A stretch of DNA of 64,000 bases from Metridium senile (GCA_949775045.1 OX459101.1:14506942-14570941); one strand, 5' to 3'. Shown: positions 23,231 to 33,382, numbered from the stretch's first letter. Numbers and translations are program-made. Notes: a model not told the origin generated them from the sequence alone.

Positions 23231-23252
23231 AATAAGCGCCGCGGCGCTTATT
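23231..23252. repeat. Perfect 22-bp GC-core palindrome, unit 1
   Basis: AATAAGCGCCG followed directly by its own reverse complement, with no loop. The flanking CTCGAATAAGC (23228-23238) is also matched in inverse by GCTTATTCGAG at 23460-23470. The 23228-23480 stretch may be a small foldback insertion; the GCTTATTCGAGTAAATACGG motif resembles common invertebrate MITE sequence. Confidence 0.65.
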
Positions 23253-23482
23253 AAACTATTATCGTTTACACAGTCCCCTTCTTAATCAGAACTACGAATA
23301 TCCGGTGGAGATAATTTAATGGACGAGCGGTGAAATATAATTATTTTCAACTGAAAAATAACGCTTTTGATAAAAGTTTCCTTTTGATGCTGTTATAGAG
23401 TAACATTATTGCGTTAAAATGCGGTCATTATACGAGAGTGGCGCTCATTCCAAAGCAGTGCTTATTCGAGTAAATACGGTGT

Positions 23483-24805
23483 TTAGAATAAGTTATCGAT
23501 ATCTTTATAATCAAGTACGAATTTTGCAAAGCAATGTTGACAAGGTGAAAGGGATTTCTGTTTATCCTGCGGTATTTGTTTCCAAAAATTAAATGTACGC
23601 CACCTAACCTGCATCATCTGGGTATTTGCAGAATCTAATGACCCTCCTTTAACTAGGACCATAGGGGCATCGGCGGTAGCAAAGAATGGCGTATTTTTGT
23701 TGAATTCCACATCCTTGACACCAAAGTTTTTGGGCACAGGTAAATGGACAGTATCGCCCTCTAACAACTGAAGTAAATCTCCCCAAGCAATCACAGAGGG
23801 ATGCCAGCGGAAGTCGTTCAACACTACCACTTCAGCATCTTCAACACCAAGCCATGCAAATGTACCGGTAGCGGGGTTGGTGAAGGTTTTGTAGATGTTC
23901 TTTAAAGGAGATATGATAAAGGTTTTCCCCGTGTTAGCCGGACCGTATACATAAATGTTCCTATATTTCCCGCGTCCGTCCTTAAGCGCCTTGAAAATAC
24001 CACTACAAAATGCTGACACAGACAACTCGTTCTGTGACATGAGTGTAAGTGCCATTTCAAGCCACTGGCCATTACAATCAGTTACACAGCTTGCCCCATA
24101 TGCTTCATTGAGAATGTCGATGCGACTCATCTTAAGGCGTTGCATCTGCATTGGGGCTTCTACGAATTCCTTGGCCAACTCTAAGGCCTCATTCACCACT
24201 TTGGCACCTCTATTGGCAATGAATTGGGCTAGTTGTGTTTTTCCTTCATTCTTTTGAACTACAGCTAAATTAACGAGTTCTAAACGTGTTTTGATGTTTT
24301 GTTCTTGTATGATTTGAACGTCAAATGTCGAATAGCGTTTTGCCTTTTTCTTATCGCCTTTATTTTTCGTAGATCTTTTTCTGTTGGCTGTTATAGCTTG
24401 CTCTGTTGAGGGTGGATCTGTTAAGATGGGATGATCTGCTGACTTGGCAAATTCTTTATCCTCCTTAATGACATACTGGTGGGCGCTGTAGTATGTGTTG
24501 TGATTACAACTGAAATTGACTCTAATGTCGTGATGATTCTGTATATACTGCCTAACCCTTGACCACCTTGATCTCTTGTTCAGCTTCAATGCCATGTGGT
24601 AATGTGTTGAGTTCTCTGACTCGGAGGTTTCAGCATGGCTTTCTTTACAAACAACCCAATGATTCACTTCAACTTGCGCCACTTGTTGGAATGCATTTGC
24701 AATAATCATCGCAAAAGTTTCCCTTGACGACACTTTATCTAAGTCTGCACGACTATACGTAATCAAATAGACAAGTGACTGATGCCGAGTGTTTGAAGAA
24801 GCCAT
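23483..24805 (-). CDS. RepTc Rep protein: HUH endonuclease plus SF3 helicase, unit 1
   Basis: An intact 440-residue replication-initiator-like protein. The N-terminal HUH domain shows motif 1 YLITYS (13-18), motif 2 THYHMALKL with the metal-binding HYH at 68-70, and motif 3 QYVIKED with the presumed nicking Tyr111 and Lys114. The C-terminal superfamily 3 helicase has Walker A GPANTGKT (288-295), a Walker B-like VVVLND (about 326-331), motif C FFATADAPM (374-382) and a CQHC pair near the end (422-425). This order is that of CRESS-DNA virus and parvovirus Reps, which nick and unwind DNA for rolling-circle or rolling-hairpin replication. A single tyrosine and SF3 helicase distinguish it from Helitron RepHel (two tyrosines, SF1 helicase). 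The ATG is 275 bp inside module M2. Confidence 0.92.
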   Translation of the reverse strand: MASSNTRHQSLVYLITYSRADLDKVSSRETFAMIIANAFQQVAQVEVNHWVVCKESHAETSESENSTHYHMALKLNKRSRWSRVRQYIQNHHDIRVNFSCNHNTYYSAHQYVIKEDKEFAKSADHPILTDPPSTEQAITANRKRSTKNKGDKKKAKRYSTFDVQIIQEQNIKTRLELVNLAVVQKNEGKTQLAQFIANRGAKVVNEALELAKEFVEAPMQMQRLKMSRIDILNEAYGASCVTDCNGQWLEMALTLMSQNELSVSAFCSGIFKALKDGRGKYRNIYVYGPANTGKTFIISPLKNIYKTFTNPATGTFAWLGVEDAEVVVLNDFRWHPSVIAWGDLLQLLEGDTVHLPVPKNFGVKDVEFNKNTPFFATADAPMVLVKGGSLDSANTQMMQVRWRTFNFWKQIPQDKQKSLSPCQHCFAKFVLDYKDIDNLF

Positions 24806-25080
24806 TGTAATACTTACTTCAGGTCTGATTACATAAAATTGTAAGAATTTGGCGTCAAATTACACTTTAATTATGCAAATACTTTGTAAAGCCATAATTT
24901 ATTTTGGGCTTCCTGTGTTATCAATCAATTCAAAAATCAAAAAATAGCCACATATTATTATAAATTTTTATTAATTAGTTATGTAAATCATGACGACATA
25001 CAGTTTATTTAACATTCGTGGCATTTTTGGTACGATTTACTGCGGTTTTCATGACGATTTTCATACAATCGATTTTAAGA
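24806..25080 (-). promoter_or_regulatory. Leader of Rep, unit 1
   Basis: This 275-bp non-coding stretch lies between the Rep start and M2. ATTTTCATACAATCGATTTT near 25060 is followed by AAGA, directly before the CAATCATGG module edge. The same leader recurs at 28984-29258. It contains no convincing core promoter. Confidence 0.4.
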
Positions 25081-25334
25081 CAATCATGGACATAAATATT
25101 GGGACACAGCAGGTTATTAGTGGTTTTTCACATATAATTGTTCATTTTTCATCATATCCTCCCCCTCCCCCCCTATCTCAATGTTGATTTGACCAAGGAA
25201 TGCCTACCAATGACCCATGTAACTCATGAACGGTCAACATTGAATGGAGGGGGGAGGGGAGGGCTAAAAATGATGAAGGGTAACGTTTTTATTCGAATTG
25301 TTAATGTTGTCCCAAACAATATTGTCCGTGATTG
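25081..25334. repeat. Terminal module M2 (shared internal module)
   Basis: Identical in layout to M1 and M3, with the left edge CAATCATGGACATAAATATT. It serves as the right end of unit 1 and the left end of unit 2. Its outer neighbours are AAGA and TCTT rather than TA, so this internal junction did not arise by a separate TA insertion. Confidence 0.85.
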
Positions 25335-25578
25335 TCTTGTACAAGTAATTCATTAGAAAGTGTGATAATATCAGGTTTCGTCAATGTATATATTATTATA
25401 AATTACGGACAATGCAAGATAATGAATCATTTCAGTATACATGTTATTTTGTACATTTTTTGTGGTTGATTGGGTTAATTTTGTGTTTTTCATATGCTCG
25501 CGGACTGACGGGATTCCTGTGTAAACGTAATTATTATGTCATAGACTGCAAAATTTCATTTTTCTTGCACAATCAGAC

Positions 25579-26685
25579 ATGGTGGCAAAACTTAAGCCAA
25601 CAAAAGTAGCGTATGCTATTCTGTTACGCGAGAAAGAACGTTATTCATTCCGTATTATCGCAAAAAAGTGTAACATTTCCAAATCGTCGGCACATCGAAT
25701 ATGGAAGTATCGTCAAAACTACCTTCGAAGTGAATGTAAAGAAAAGGCAATTGTGCATAGAAATAAGGGACGGAAACCTCGAATCAATGAAAGAGACAAG
25801 AGAGAAATGCTGAGAACACTCACAAGAATGAGAAAGAAAGATGTTAATCTAACCGTCATGTCGTTAGTTAGAGAGGCGGGAATAGATCCGACATTGGTGC
25901 ATCGAAGGACATTTACAAGATACCTTAACAAATGGGGGTTTCACTTCCTTCAATCTCGAAAAAAGGGACTGTTAAGTGACAAGGACAAGGAATTGCGCTT
26001 AAAGTATGCAAAGAAGATGCGGAGTTTATTGAAGGACAATCCTACGTTTTACACTCATCACATAGCTTTCTACTTGGATGGAGTATCCTTTATACATAAG
26101 TACAACCCCAAGAATGAAGCCTGTAGACCGAAATCTCGAGTTTGGAGGAAAAAGGGCGAGGGGTTATCAATAACGGCAAGAGGAACAAAAGAGCTGGCTG
26201 GTGGACGAAGGCTTCACATTATGGTGGCCGTTGCATATGGCAAAGGCGTTGTATTATGCCAACCATATGAGAAGTTGAACGGTGAGTTCTTCGCCAACTT
26301 TATTCGGACGCATTTTAATTTAACGTTTGGAAAGGCAGGCCCGAAAGTAATGGGACAAAGACTATTTGTAATGGACAACGACCCAAGTCAAACAAGCTGT
26401 AAAGCAATGAGTGCATTAAGTGACATTGAGGCGACATTGCATCGCATCCCCAGCCGCACACAGAACCTAAATCCTCCAGAAAATGTTTTCCATATAGTTA
26501 AAAAGAGACTCGAACAAGAAGCTATAACTTTGAATTTGACGATGGAAACATTTGACAACTTTAAAGAACGGGTATTGAAATGCTTTCAAAGTATTGACAG
26601 TGATTTAATTGATAAAACAATTGCGAGCTTACCAAAGCGCGTAGAAAACATTATCAGTCTCTGTGGAGGACGAACAAAATACTGA
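25579..26685 (+). CDS. RepTc Tc1/mariner-type (DD34E) transposase, unit 2
   Basis: Identical to the unit 1 transposase except for Asp296 to Asn, in the motif that reads TQNLNPPEN here (TQDLNPPEN in unit 1). This position is the D of the widespread (S)PDLNP(I)EN motif just before the catalytic Glu301. It is strongly conserved in Tc1/mariner proteins but is not a catalytic residue. The three catalytic residues are intact. Whether the change lowers activity is unknown; unit 1 could supply protein for both. Confidence 0.92.
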   Translation: MVAKLKPTKVAYAILLREKERYSFRIIAKKCNISKSSAHRIWKYRQNYLRSECKEKAIVHRNKGRKPRINERDKREMLRTLTRMRKKDVNLTVMSLVREAGIDPTLVHRRTFTRYLNKWGFHFLQSRKKGLLSDKDKELRLKYAKKMRSLLKDNPTFYTHHIAFYLDGVSFIHKYNPKNEACRPKSRVWRKKGEGLSITARGTKELAGGRRLHIMVAVAYGKGVVLCQPYEKLNGEFFANFIRTHFNLTFGKAGPKVMGQRLFVMDNDPSQTSCKAMSALSDIEATLHRIPSRTQNLNPPENVFHIVKKRLEQEAITLNLTMETFDNFKERVLKCFQSIDSDLIDKTIASLPKRVENIISLCGGRTKY

Positions 26686-26989
26686 ATACCTATACTTAAT
26701 TATTGATCATTAATTTTATCTGGAGGACGAACAAAATACTATACCGGGTGCCTATACTTATTGAACACATTCAAATGTAACCATAATCTATCATTTATTT
26801 GTCAATAGAATGTATTTTGATCTCTAAATAAACAGTAATATTCTACAAGATTCAGGTATTTATTTAATGATAATGATCACTAGTACAATATATTATAATA
26901 TAAACCATGTTTTATAATTACAAACAATCAAGGATAATTACTATATCAAGTATCATGAACAATAGGCCGATCAGCATATTAAGTTACAA

Positions 26990-27388
26990 TACTCCATACT
27001 ACTCCACACGACCTTATGTGTTAAACAACAATATAAATCAGTATAATTTTGAAAAATTATACTTGTCTTCTACGACAAATCAGTCATGTACACTTTCTAG
27101 AGCATGTACGTCTAATAATGTTCATGGAATGTTACGTATAATATGATAATCATCATTACTCCACTGTGATCTATATAAAAGTTGATAGTCTAATAGATTT
27201 ACTTAACATTCATATGGAGTAATGTGCGTTTAAATACAATATGTCAACAATTTCTGTTGATAAGGGGACTAAACCGTAGAAGACGACTTCATAGTCTTAT
27301 ATAAAGCTAATTAAGATCCATATATTAAAATGAACAATCCTATTGTGTTATAATTATCAGTTAACATGATGGAGTATTGAGTGGAGTA
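26990..27388. promoter_or_regulatory. Dyad of six TACTCCA sites, unit 2
   Basis: The exact counterpart of the unit 1 dyad, with cores at 26990, 27000, 27157, 27215, 27370 and 27382. Its only noticed difference from unit 1 (position 27053) lies outside the sites. Confidence 0.6.
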
Positions 27389-27408
27389 ATGTATAGCTTA
27401 TTTCCTCG

Positions 27409-27430
27409 AATAAGCGCCGCGGCGCTTATT
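27409..27430. repeat. Perfect 22-bp GC-core palindrome, unit 2
   Basis: Identical to the unit 1 palindrome at 23231-23252 and in the same place between the dyad and the Rep stop. Confidence 0.65.
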
Positions 27431-27660
27431 AAACTATTATCGTTTACACAGTCCCCTTCTTAATCAGAACTACGAATATCCGGTGGAGATAATTTAATGG
27501 ACGAGCGGTGAAATATAATTATTTTCAACTGAAAAATAACGCTTTTGATAAAAGTTTCCTTTTGATGCTGTTATAGAGTAACATTATTGCGTTAAAATGC
27601 GGTCATTATACGAGAGTGGCGCTCATTCCAAAGCAGTGCTTATTCGAGTAAATACGGTGT

Positions 27661-28983
27661 TTAGAATAAGTTATCGATATCTTTATAATCAAGTACGAAT
27701 TTTGCAAAGCAATGTTGACAAGGTGAAAGGGATTTCTGTTTATCCTGCGGTATTTGTTTCCAAAAATTAAATGTACGCCACCTAACCTGCATCATCTGGG
27801 TATTTGCAGAATCTAATGACCCTCCTTTAACTAGGACCATAGGGGCATCGGCGGTAGCAAAGAATGGCGTATTTTTGTTGAATTCCACATCCTTGACACC
27901 AAAGTTTTTGGGCACAGGTAAATGGACAGTATCGCCCTCTAACAACTGAAGTAAATCTCCCCAAGCAATCACAGAGGGATGCCAGCGGAAGTCGTTCAAC
28001 ACTACCACTTCAGCATCTTCAACACCAAGCCATGCAAATGTACCGGTAGCGGGGTTGGTGAAGGTTTTGTAGATGTTCTTTAAAGGAGATATGATAAAGG
28101 TTTTCCCCGTGTTAGCCGGACCGTATACATAAATGTTCCTATATTTCCCGCGTCCGTCCTTAAGCGCCTTGAAAATACCACTACAAAATGCTGACACAGA
28201 CAACTCGTTCTGTGACATGAGTGTAAGTGCCATTTCAAGCCACTGGCCATTACAATCAGTTACACAGCTTGCCCCATATGCTTCATTGAGAATGTCGATG
28301 CGACTCATCTTAAGGCGTTGCATCTGCATTGGGGCTTCTACGAATTCCTTGGCCAACTCTAAGGCCTCATTCACCACTTTGGCACCTCTATTGGCAATGA
28401 ATTGGGCTAGTTGTGTTTTTCCTTCATTCTTTTGAACTACAGCTAAATTAACGAGTTCTAAACGTGTTTTGATGTTTTGTTCTTGTATGATTTGAACGTC
28501 AAATGTCGAATAGCGTTTTGCCTTTTTCTTATCGCCTTTATTTTTCGTAGATCTTTTTCTGTTGGCTGTTATAGCTTGCTCTGTTGAGGGTGGATCTGTT
28601 AAGATGGGATGATCTGCTGACTTGGCAAATTCTTTATCCTCCTTAATGACATACTGGTGGGCGCTGTAGTATGTGTTGTGATTACAACTGAAATTGACTC
28701 TAATGTCGTGATGATTCTGTATATACTGCCTAACCCTTGACCACCTTGATCTCTTGTTCAGCTTCAATGCCATGTGGTAATGTGTTGAGTTCTCTGACTC
28801 GGAGGTTTCAGCATGGCTTTCTTTACAAACAACCCAATGATTCACTTCAACTTGCGCCACTTGTTGGAATGCATTTGCAATAATCATCGCAAAAGTTTCC
28901 CTTGACGACACTTTATCTAAGTCTGCACGACTATACGTAATCAAATAGACAAGTGACTGATGCCGAGTGTTTGAAGAAGCCAT
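27661..28983 (-). CDS. RepTc Rep protein: HUH endonuclease plus SF3 helicase, unit 2
   Basis: The 440-residue product is identical to that of unit 1, with all HUH and SF3 motifs intact. A complete lack of amino-acid change over 1.3 kb fits a very recent duplication. It is convergent with the unit 2 transposase and reads away from module M3. Confidence 0.92.
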   Translation of the reverse strand: MASSNTRHQSLVYLITYSRADLDKVSSRETFAMIIANAFQQVAQVEVNHWVVCKESHAETSESENSTHYHMALKLNKRSRWSRVRQYIQNHHDIRVNFSCNHNTYYSAHQYVIKEDKEFAKSADHPILTDPPSTEQAITANRKRSTKNKGDKKKAKRYSTFDVQIIQEQNIKTRLELVNLAVVQKNEGKTQLAQFIANRGAKVVNEALELAKEFVEAPMQMQRLKMSRIDILNEAYGASCVTDCNGQWLEMALTLMSQNELSVSAFCSGIFKALKDGRGKYRNIYVYGPANTGKTFIISPLKNIYKTFTNPATGTFAWLGVEDAEVVVLNDFRWHPSVIAWGDLLQLLEGDTVHLPVPKNFGVKDVEFNKNTPFFATADAPMVLVKGGSLDSANTQMMQVRWRTFNFWKQIPQDKQKSLSPCQHCFAKFVLDYKDIDNLF

Positions 28984-29258
28984 TGTAATACTTACTTCAG
29001 GTCTGATTACATAAAATTGTAAGAATTTGGCGTCAAATTACACTTTAATTATGCAAATACTTTGTAAAGCCATAATTTATTTTGGGCTTCCTGTGTTATC
29101 AATCAATTCAAAAATCAAAAAATAGCCACATATTATTATAAATTTTTATTAATTAGTTATGTAAATCATGACGACATACAGTTTATTTAACATTCGTGGC
29201 ATTTTTGGTACGATTTACTGCGGTTTTCATGACGATTTTCATACAATCGATTTTAAGA

Positions 29259-29512
29259 CAATCATGGACATAAATATTGGGACACAGCAGGTTATTAGTG
29301 GTTTTTCACATATAATTGTTCATTTTTCATCATATCCTCCCCCTCCCCCCCTATCTCAATGTTGATTTGACCAAGGAATGCCTACCAATGACCCATGTAA
29401 CTCATGAACGGTCAACATTGAATGGAGGGGGGAGGGGAGGGCTAAAAATGATGAAGGGTAACGTTTTTATTCGAATTGTTAATGTTGTCCCAAACAATAT
29501 TGTCCGTGATTG
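29259..29512. repeat. Terminal module M3 (right end of array)
   Basis: The third copy of the palindromic module. It ends in GTCCGTGATTG and is followed by the target-site TA at 29513-29514. After that the sequence no longer follows the array and continues into the target gene. Confidence 0.85.
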
Positions 29513-29514
29513 TA

Positions 29515-30059
29515 GTTGTGATGTACCACAATTAACTCAGGTTACCCACCATGTGCCTGTGCAACAACCTGCATTGAAAATGGGCTGGGCCCTTAAGAGC
29601 ACAAAAGAACACAAGAGACTTACAGATAAGCAAAAAAAGTATTTAATGGAAATATATGAAATTCGCGAGAAAACCGGCCAGAAAGCAGACGCAGCATTAG
29701 TGTCAAAAACGATGCGAAAGTCAAGACAACAAAGTGGCGAGCCTATGTTTACACCTAAGGAATACCTCACTCAACAGCAAATTGCCAGCTTTTTCTCACG
29801 AGTGACCACAAAGACAAAAGCGGGGGTTCACTCTACTGAGGCCCAAAAGGATGAGCATGAGATGAACACGGAGCAATTAATACACGATTTGCAGCATGAA
29901 GTTATCTATGCATTATCTATAAGCCACCCAATCATGTATGACAAGTACAATCTTTGTGAGTGTATTGCCAATAATAAGTTGGAGAAATTTTCTATTATGG
30001 TCCTACAAGAAATCTGGACTGCTTTTGAACTGGACGTTTCCAACATCAAGATCAAATGA
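29515..30059 (+). pseudogene. 3' part of the repeated gene split by the RepTc array
   Basis: In phase with the 5' part at 19956-20902, this reads SCDVPQLTQ, then KMGWALKSTKEHKRLTDKQK and MFTPKEYLTQQQIASFFSR, and stops at 30059. The GWALK...FTxxEFLTxxQIxSFFSR block is the usual C-terminus of the same invertebrate family as the 5' part. The open frame before position 29515 belongs to module M3 and is not part of the gene. Confidence 0.65.
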
Positions 30060-30164
30060 AAGAAACCAAACATCGAAGTCATCAAATGTTTTGTAAACCA
30101 GTGTACATGTAGCTCATAATGCCCGTATCAATTGAAACATCTTGAACATTCCTCTAGAAACATT

Positions 30165-31590
30165 GCGGGAAAATGAGAAAAACGTTAACTAAGAACTTTC
30201 ATATCAAATACACTTCTAATTCCAGTGCCCTTAAGTTTCTGAACATCTTTGACTGTTTTAATTTACAACATGTCGACAATCCTACATACAATGACAAACA
30301 TATTCTTGATCTTGTAATTACTAGAAGCAATGATCAGATTGTTGACAATTTTTCTATTTCTGATCCTGCAATCTCTGATCATTCTGCCGTTTTTTTTTGT
30401 GACGTACATCTTAAAAAGGCTATTTTTGAGAAGATAGTTTCTAAATGCCGCAAGCTAAGCAGCATAGATATTCCTTCTTTTACAAATGAAGTTTCTAAAT
30501 TAGCTCTTATGATTTAGGTGATCTTCTTCATGAGTATGATTCAAAGCTCACTTCTGTTCTTAATTCTCATGCACCTTCTAAAGAGCGTGTAATTACTAAA
30601 GTTAAGAGAAGAAGACTTGACAGGGTTTGGCGTATATCTGGTTTGACTATTGACCGTCAGTTATATGTCAACCAATGGAAAGTTGTTCAAGCTTTAGTCA
30701 AGTCATCCAGAAATGACTAATAATCAAATGTAATATCTGATCATCAATGTAATCAAAAAAAAGGATTTTCTACTTTTGAAAAGCTTATTCACAAAAGTGC
30801 TCTTCCTCTTTTTCCATCATACGCAACTCCTAACCTGCTTGCAAATTCTTTTGCTGAATTTTTCATTAATAGGACTAAAGCTATTCAGAATGGTTTTGAG
30901 AGTACTGCCAGTTTATGTGACATTCCAACAGTTCCACCCAGAAGTCAGCTTACATCTTTTAATGGGGTCTCTGCTGAATATTTATCAAAGCTAATTCAGC
31001 CTCTTGTTTCAAAATGATGTGATCTTGACCCTCTACCTGGTATGGTTATGAAAACTGTTTTGAGCTCTTGCTCCCTACTATAACCAAGATCGTCAATTTA
31101 TCATTGACTACTGCAACGGTCCTATCAAGTATTAAAGAAGCATTGATTAAACCTATACTAAAAAGCAATCTTTGTCTCCTGAAGAATTTGCCAACTTTAG
31201 ACTTTCAAATTCGAGATTTATTTTCTTCATAGGTTATCTCCTATTTATGGTAATAAGTGGAAAAGCAATGAAATGGTTCAAGTCATACTTAACTAACAGG
31301 ACCTTTCGTGTTAAAGTCGAGAATGGTATTTCAGAATCCCGTTCTTTTGACTGTGGTGTCCCATAAGGCTCAATCTTAGGGCATATTCTTTTTCTGCTAC
31401 ATACTAGACCTATTGGAGATATTGTTCGTCAGCAAAAAAAATTACAAAAAAACAAATTACAATATACTGATGTTATAATATATTATATAAAATATATGCT
31501 TTTTATTATATCATGAAAATGTAAAGCGTTGTTGAATGTTCGGAATAATTGACGCGATATAAATCATAGTTATTGTTATTATTAATAACT
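30165..31590 (+). pseudogene. Decayed CR1/L2-type LINE
   Basis: The end of an apurinic-type endonuclease is visible (LDLVITRSNDQIVDNF, ISDHSAVFF). It is followed by a linker (SGLTIDRQLYVNQ), a reverse transcriptase start (LANSFAEFFINRT, CDLDPLPG) and a later block (MKWFKSYLTNRTFRV, FDCGVPQGSILG in one base-shifted reading). Many stops and deletions separate these pieces. The 3' tail with TGTAAAGCG-like sequence and TTATTATTA lies at about 31515-31590. Confidence 0.65.
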
Positions 31591-31899
31591 AAATATCACA
31601 ACTAAGGTATTGTAAATTTCTTGAATTTAAAAAAGTTCGTATTATTAGAACATTATTCATATTGTAGATCGCGCCATTACTATTTGTAAAAGTACCCCCT
31701 GGGCTGGCTGTGATTGATAGCAGGCATGTAATTCAATTCATCTTTATTCACTAGATATATTAATTTTACAATTTTATTTAACAATAATTAATTCAAAAAG
31801 ATGCAATAGTAGTAGCTAACTGTAATAGCCAGTTAGCTGCACTGCACGGCTTTGTTTAATAAGGAACTTTGATTAAAATGTTTTAATTTTTTTAGTTAT

Positions 31900-32215
31900 T
31901 AAAACCCAGATCCAAGGCAGCAGATGCGTCAGCATCTTTGTCGCAAGGGGATAAAGAAAAGATAAAGTCTATAATGAAACTAGACTTGATGTCATCGGAT
32001 GAGTCTATGTTGTAGGCCGATGACGATAACAATGGAGCAGGCAGTGGCTCTGAGAATTAAGATGGCCCTCCTAAGCAGAGGAAAGTTTCAACAAAACACC
32101 CTCTGCCATGGAGAAGCACACTGGGTAATCAATTCATGGAGAGCTTAGATAGGAAGGTCAAAAGACGGCTGTCGGAGCGCGGTCTTACATTGCTTTAGCA
32201 AAGAAAAATAAAATG
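31900..32215 (+). pseudogene. Fragment with LPWRS...SLDRK motif, unrecognised family
   Basis: The reading LSQGDKEKIKSIMKLDLMSS, an acidic stretch, then HPLPWRSTLGNQFMESLDRK is interrupted by two stops. The composition (acidic, then a basic tail) looks like a repeated invertebrate family of unknown function. No start is present. Confidence 0.4.
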
Positions 32216-32561
32216 GGCATTGAGAGTATAGCGGTTTTTTGTACTTTTTAGCAAATTTTTCGAATTGTTACATTTTTTTAATTACGATATGAAAAATTTA
32301 AAAGAGAGCATTGTCAACAGTAGACCTCTTACATCGGTATGTAGCAACCACAAAGATCCCACACCATTCTTACCATGAAGTTGAAGGTTGTACTCCCACC
32401 ACCAGGAAACTTTCAGAGACAAGACACTTATCTGTGCAAGCGTTGGCGAAGAGTTCAGTACCTTGTGAAAGTATTCCTCCAGACATTACAGCTCAGGACT
32501 AAGTTTTGCAAAGAACGAAGGAATCTATCTGTAAAGTCTGTAAACAAGTTAGTACTCATGG

Positions 32562-33071
32562 TTGATGACAACGCCCTTCAATAGATTTTCTCTCAAAAGC
32601 AAGGCCAATGAAATATTGAATTTTCCTTTGCTGCTCGTAAATCAGAATCAGAAGCTTCTGCAATTGTTGTACATTCTGATGACGATAAAGATGATGGAAA
32701 TGATATTGGAATTCAAGTTGGTGGACCTTGGTGTCTTCAACAGATATATTGTAGACATCTGGGAAAAGGCTTGCCAGGCATCCAAAACTTCCACTAAAGT
32801 CTACCAGGAGTTGGATTGGCTCACACAAAGCAATGGCATTCTGACCAATCATTTAGCCAATTCCATTGAGGCCATATTGTTAGATTCAAAGCCAAATGAC
32901 AGCATACTGGTAGCAAGTGTTGATGCAGTTTTCCTGAAGAACAAAGTCATGCAGTATACATGCAGCAAACCTGAAGATGACCATGACCAAACTGTACTGG
33001 ATCATGATGCCACTTCATTTGGCAGGGTCACATTGGGGTCTTTTCGTTGTGAATGTCAAGTCAAATCTTGA
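32562..33071 (+). pseudogene. Unrecognised open frame fragment
   Basis: An open frame reads GVFNRYIVDIWEKACQA, YQELDWLTQSNGILTNHL and KPNDSILVASVDAVFLKN. It looks like a genuine coding relic by composition, but no family is recognised and the start is arbitrary. Sequence to 33380 continues as probable decayed coding DNA with frameshifts. Confidence 0.3.
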
Positions 33072-33382
33072 ATATTATGATAATGGTTTACACTGAAAGC
33101 CACCCTGTAATCTTGGGCGCATAACAAAGAAACTGATTCAGTCATTATATGACACATCAGGCAACATACACCCACAATTCGATCTTTTGTCTTGGGACTT
33201 TTCTGCAGAGATTAGTCGCTTTGGAAAGCCAAGTCAACAGTGGCAGTGGTAGTTGCATTATGGGTATAATTATGTCTGTAAACAACATTCAATTGGCAAT
33301 TTAGTGACATGTACATCCATCGTCGTCTCCTGTTAAAAAGTTTTTGGAATGGAGAAGACAAGACAGTCCATATCAATAACCT

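Larger units (their letters stand above)
22508..23482. other. Convergent intergenic region, unit 1
   Basis: This 975-bp region lies between the transposase and Rep stop codons. The segment GGAGGACGAACAAAATACT occurs twice, at the transposase end and about 50 bp later. Polyadenylation-like AATAAA is at about 22648. The region also contains the TACTCCA dyad and a GC-rich palindrome. A 79-codon open frame (22729-22968) overlaps the left half of the dyad and looks incidental. Confidence 0.6.
20903..29512. mobile_element. RepTc tandem array: two intact units sharing terminal modules
   Basis: The 8610-bp block has the order M-B-M-B-M. M is a 254-bp palindromic module (20903-21156, 25081-25334, 29259-29512). 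B is 3924 bp carrying a transposase and a Rep in convergent orientation. The repeat period is 4178 bp. The outermost ends are inverted repeats (CAATAATGGACA left, CAATCACGGACA read from the right) flanked by TA at 20901-20902 and 29513-29514, as expected of Tc1/mariner insertion. Removing the block plus one TA restores an open frame in the target. The unit copies differ at 21511/25689 (silent), 22286/26464 (D to N) and 22875/27053, so the duplication is recent. A collapsed or duplicated assembly is the main alternative. Confidence 0.85.

Noticed and set aside
25138..25356. Open frames within the terminal modules and leaders as genes
   Set aside because: They consist of palindromic C/G-run sequence, and their frames cross module boundaries; they repeat only because the array repeats.
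20903..29512. Integrated virus rather than a mobile element
   Set aside because: The Rep resembles CRESS/parvovirus initiators, but no capsid-like gene is visible and the second gene is a DDE transposase with TA-flanked ends. A viral origin of the Rep is possible; a virus as such is not supported.
20903..29512. Helitron or Replitron
   Set aside because: The Rep has a single tyrosine motif and an SF3 helicase, not the two-tyrosine HUH plus SF1 helicase of Helitrons. The inverted ends, TA flanks and DDE transposase do not fit either group.
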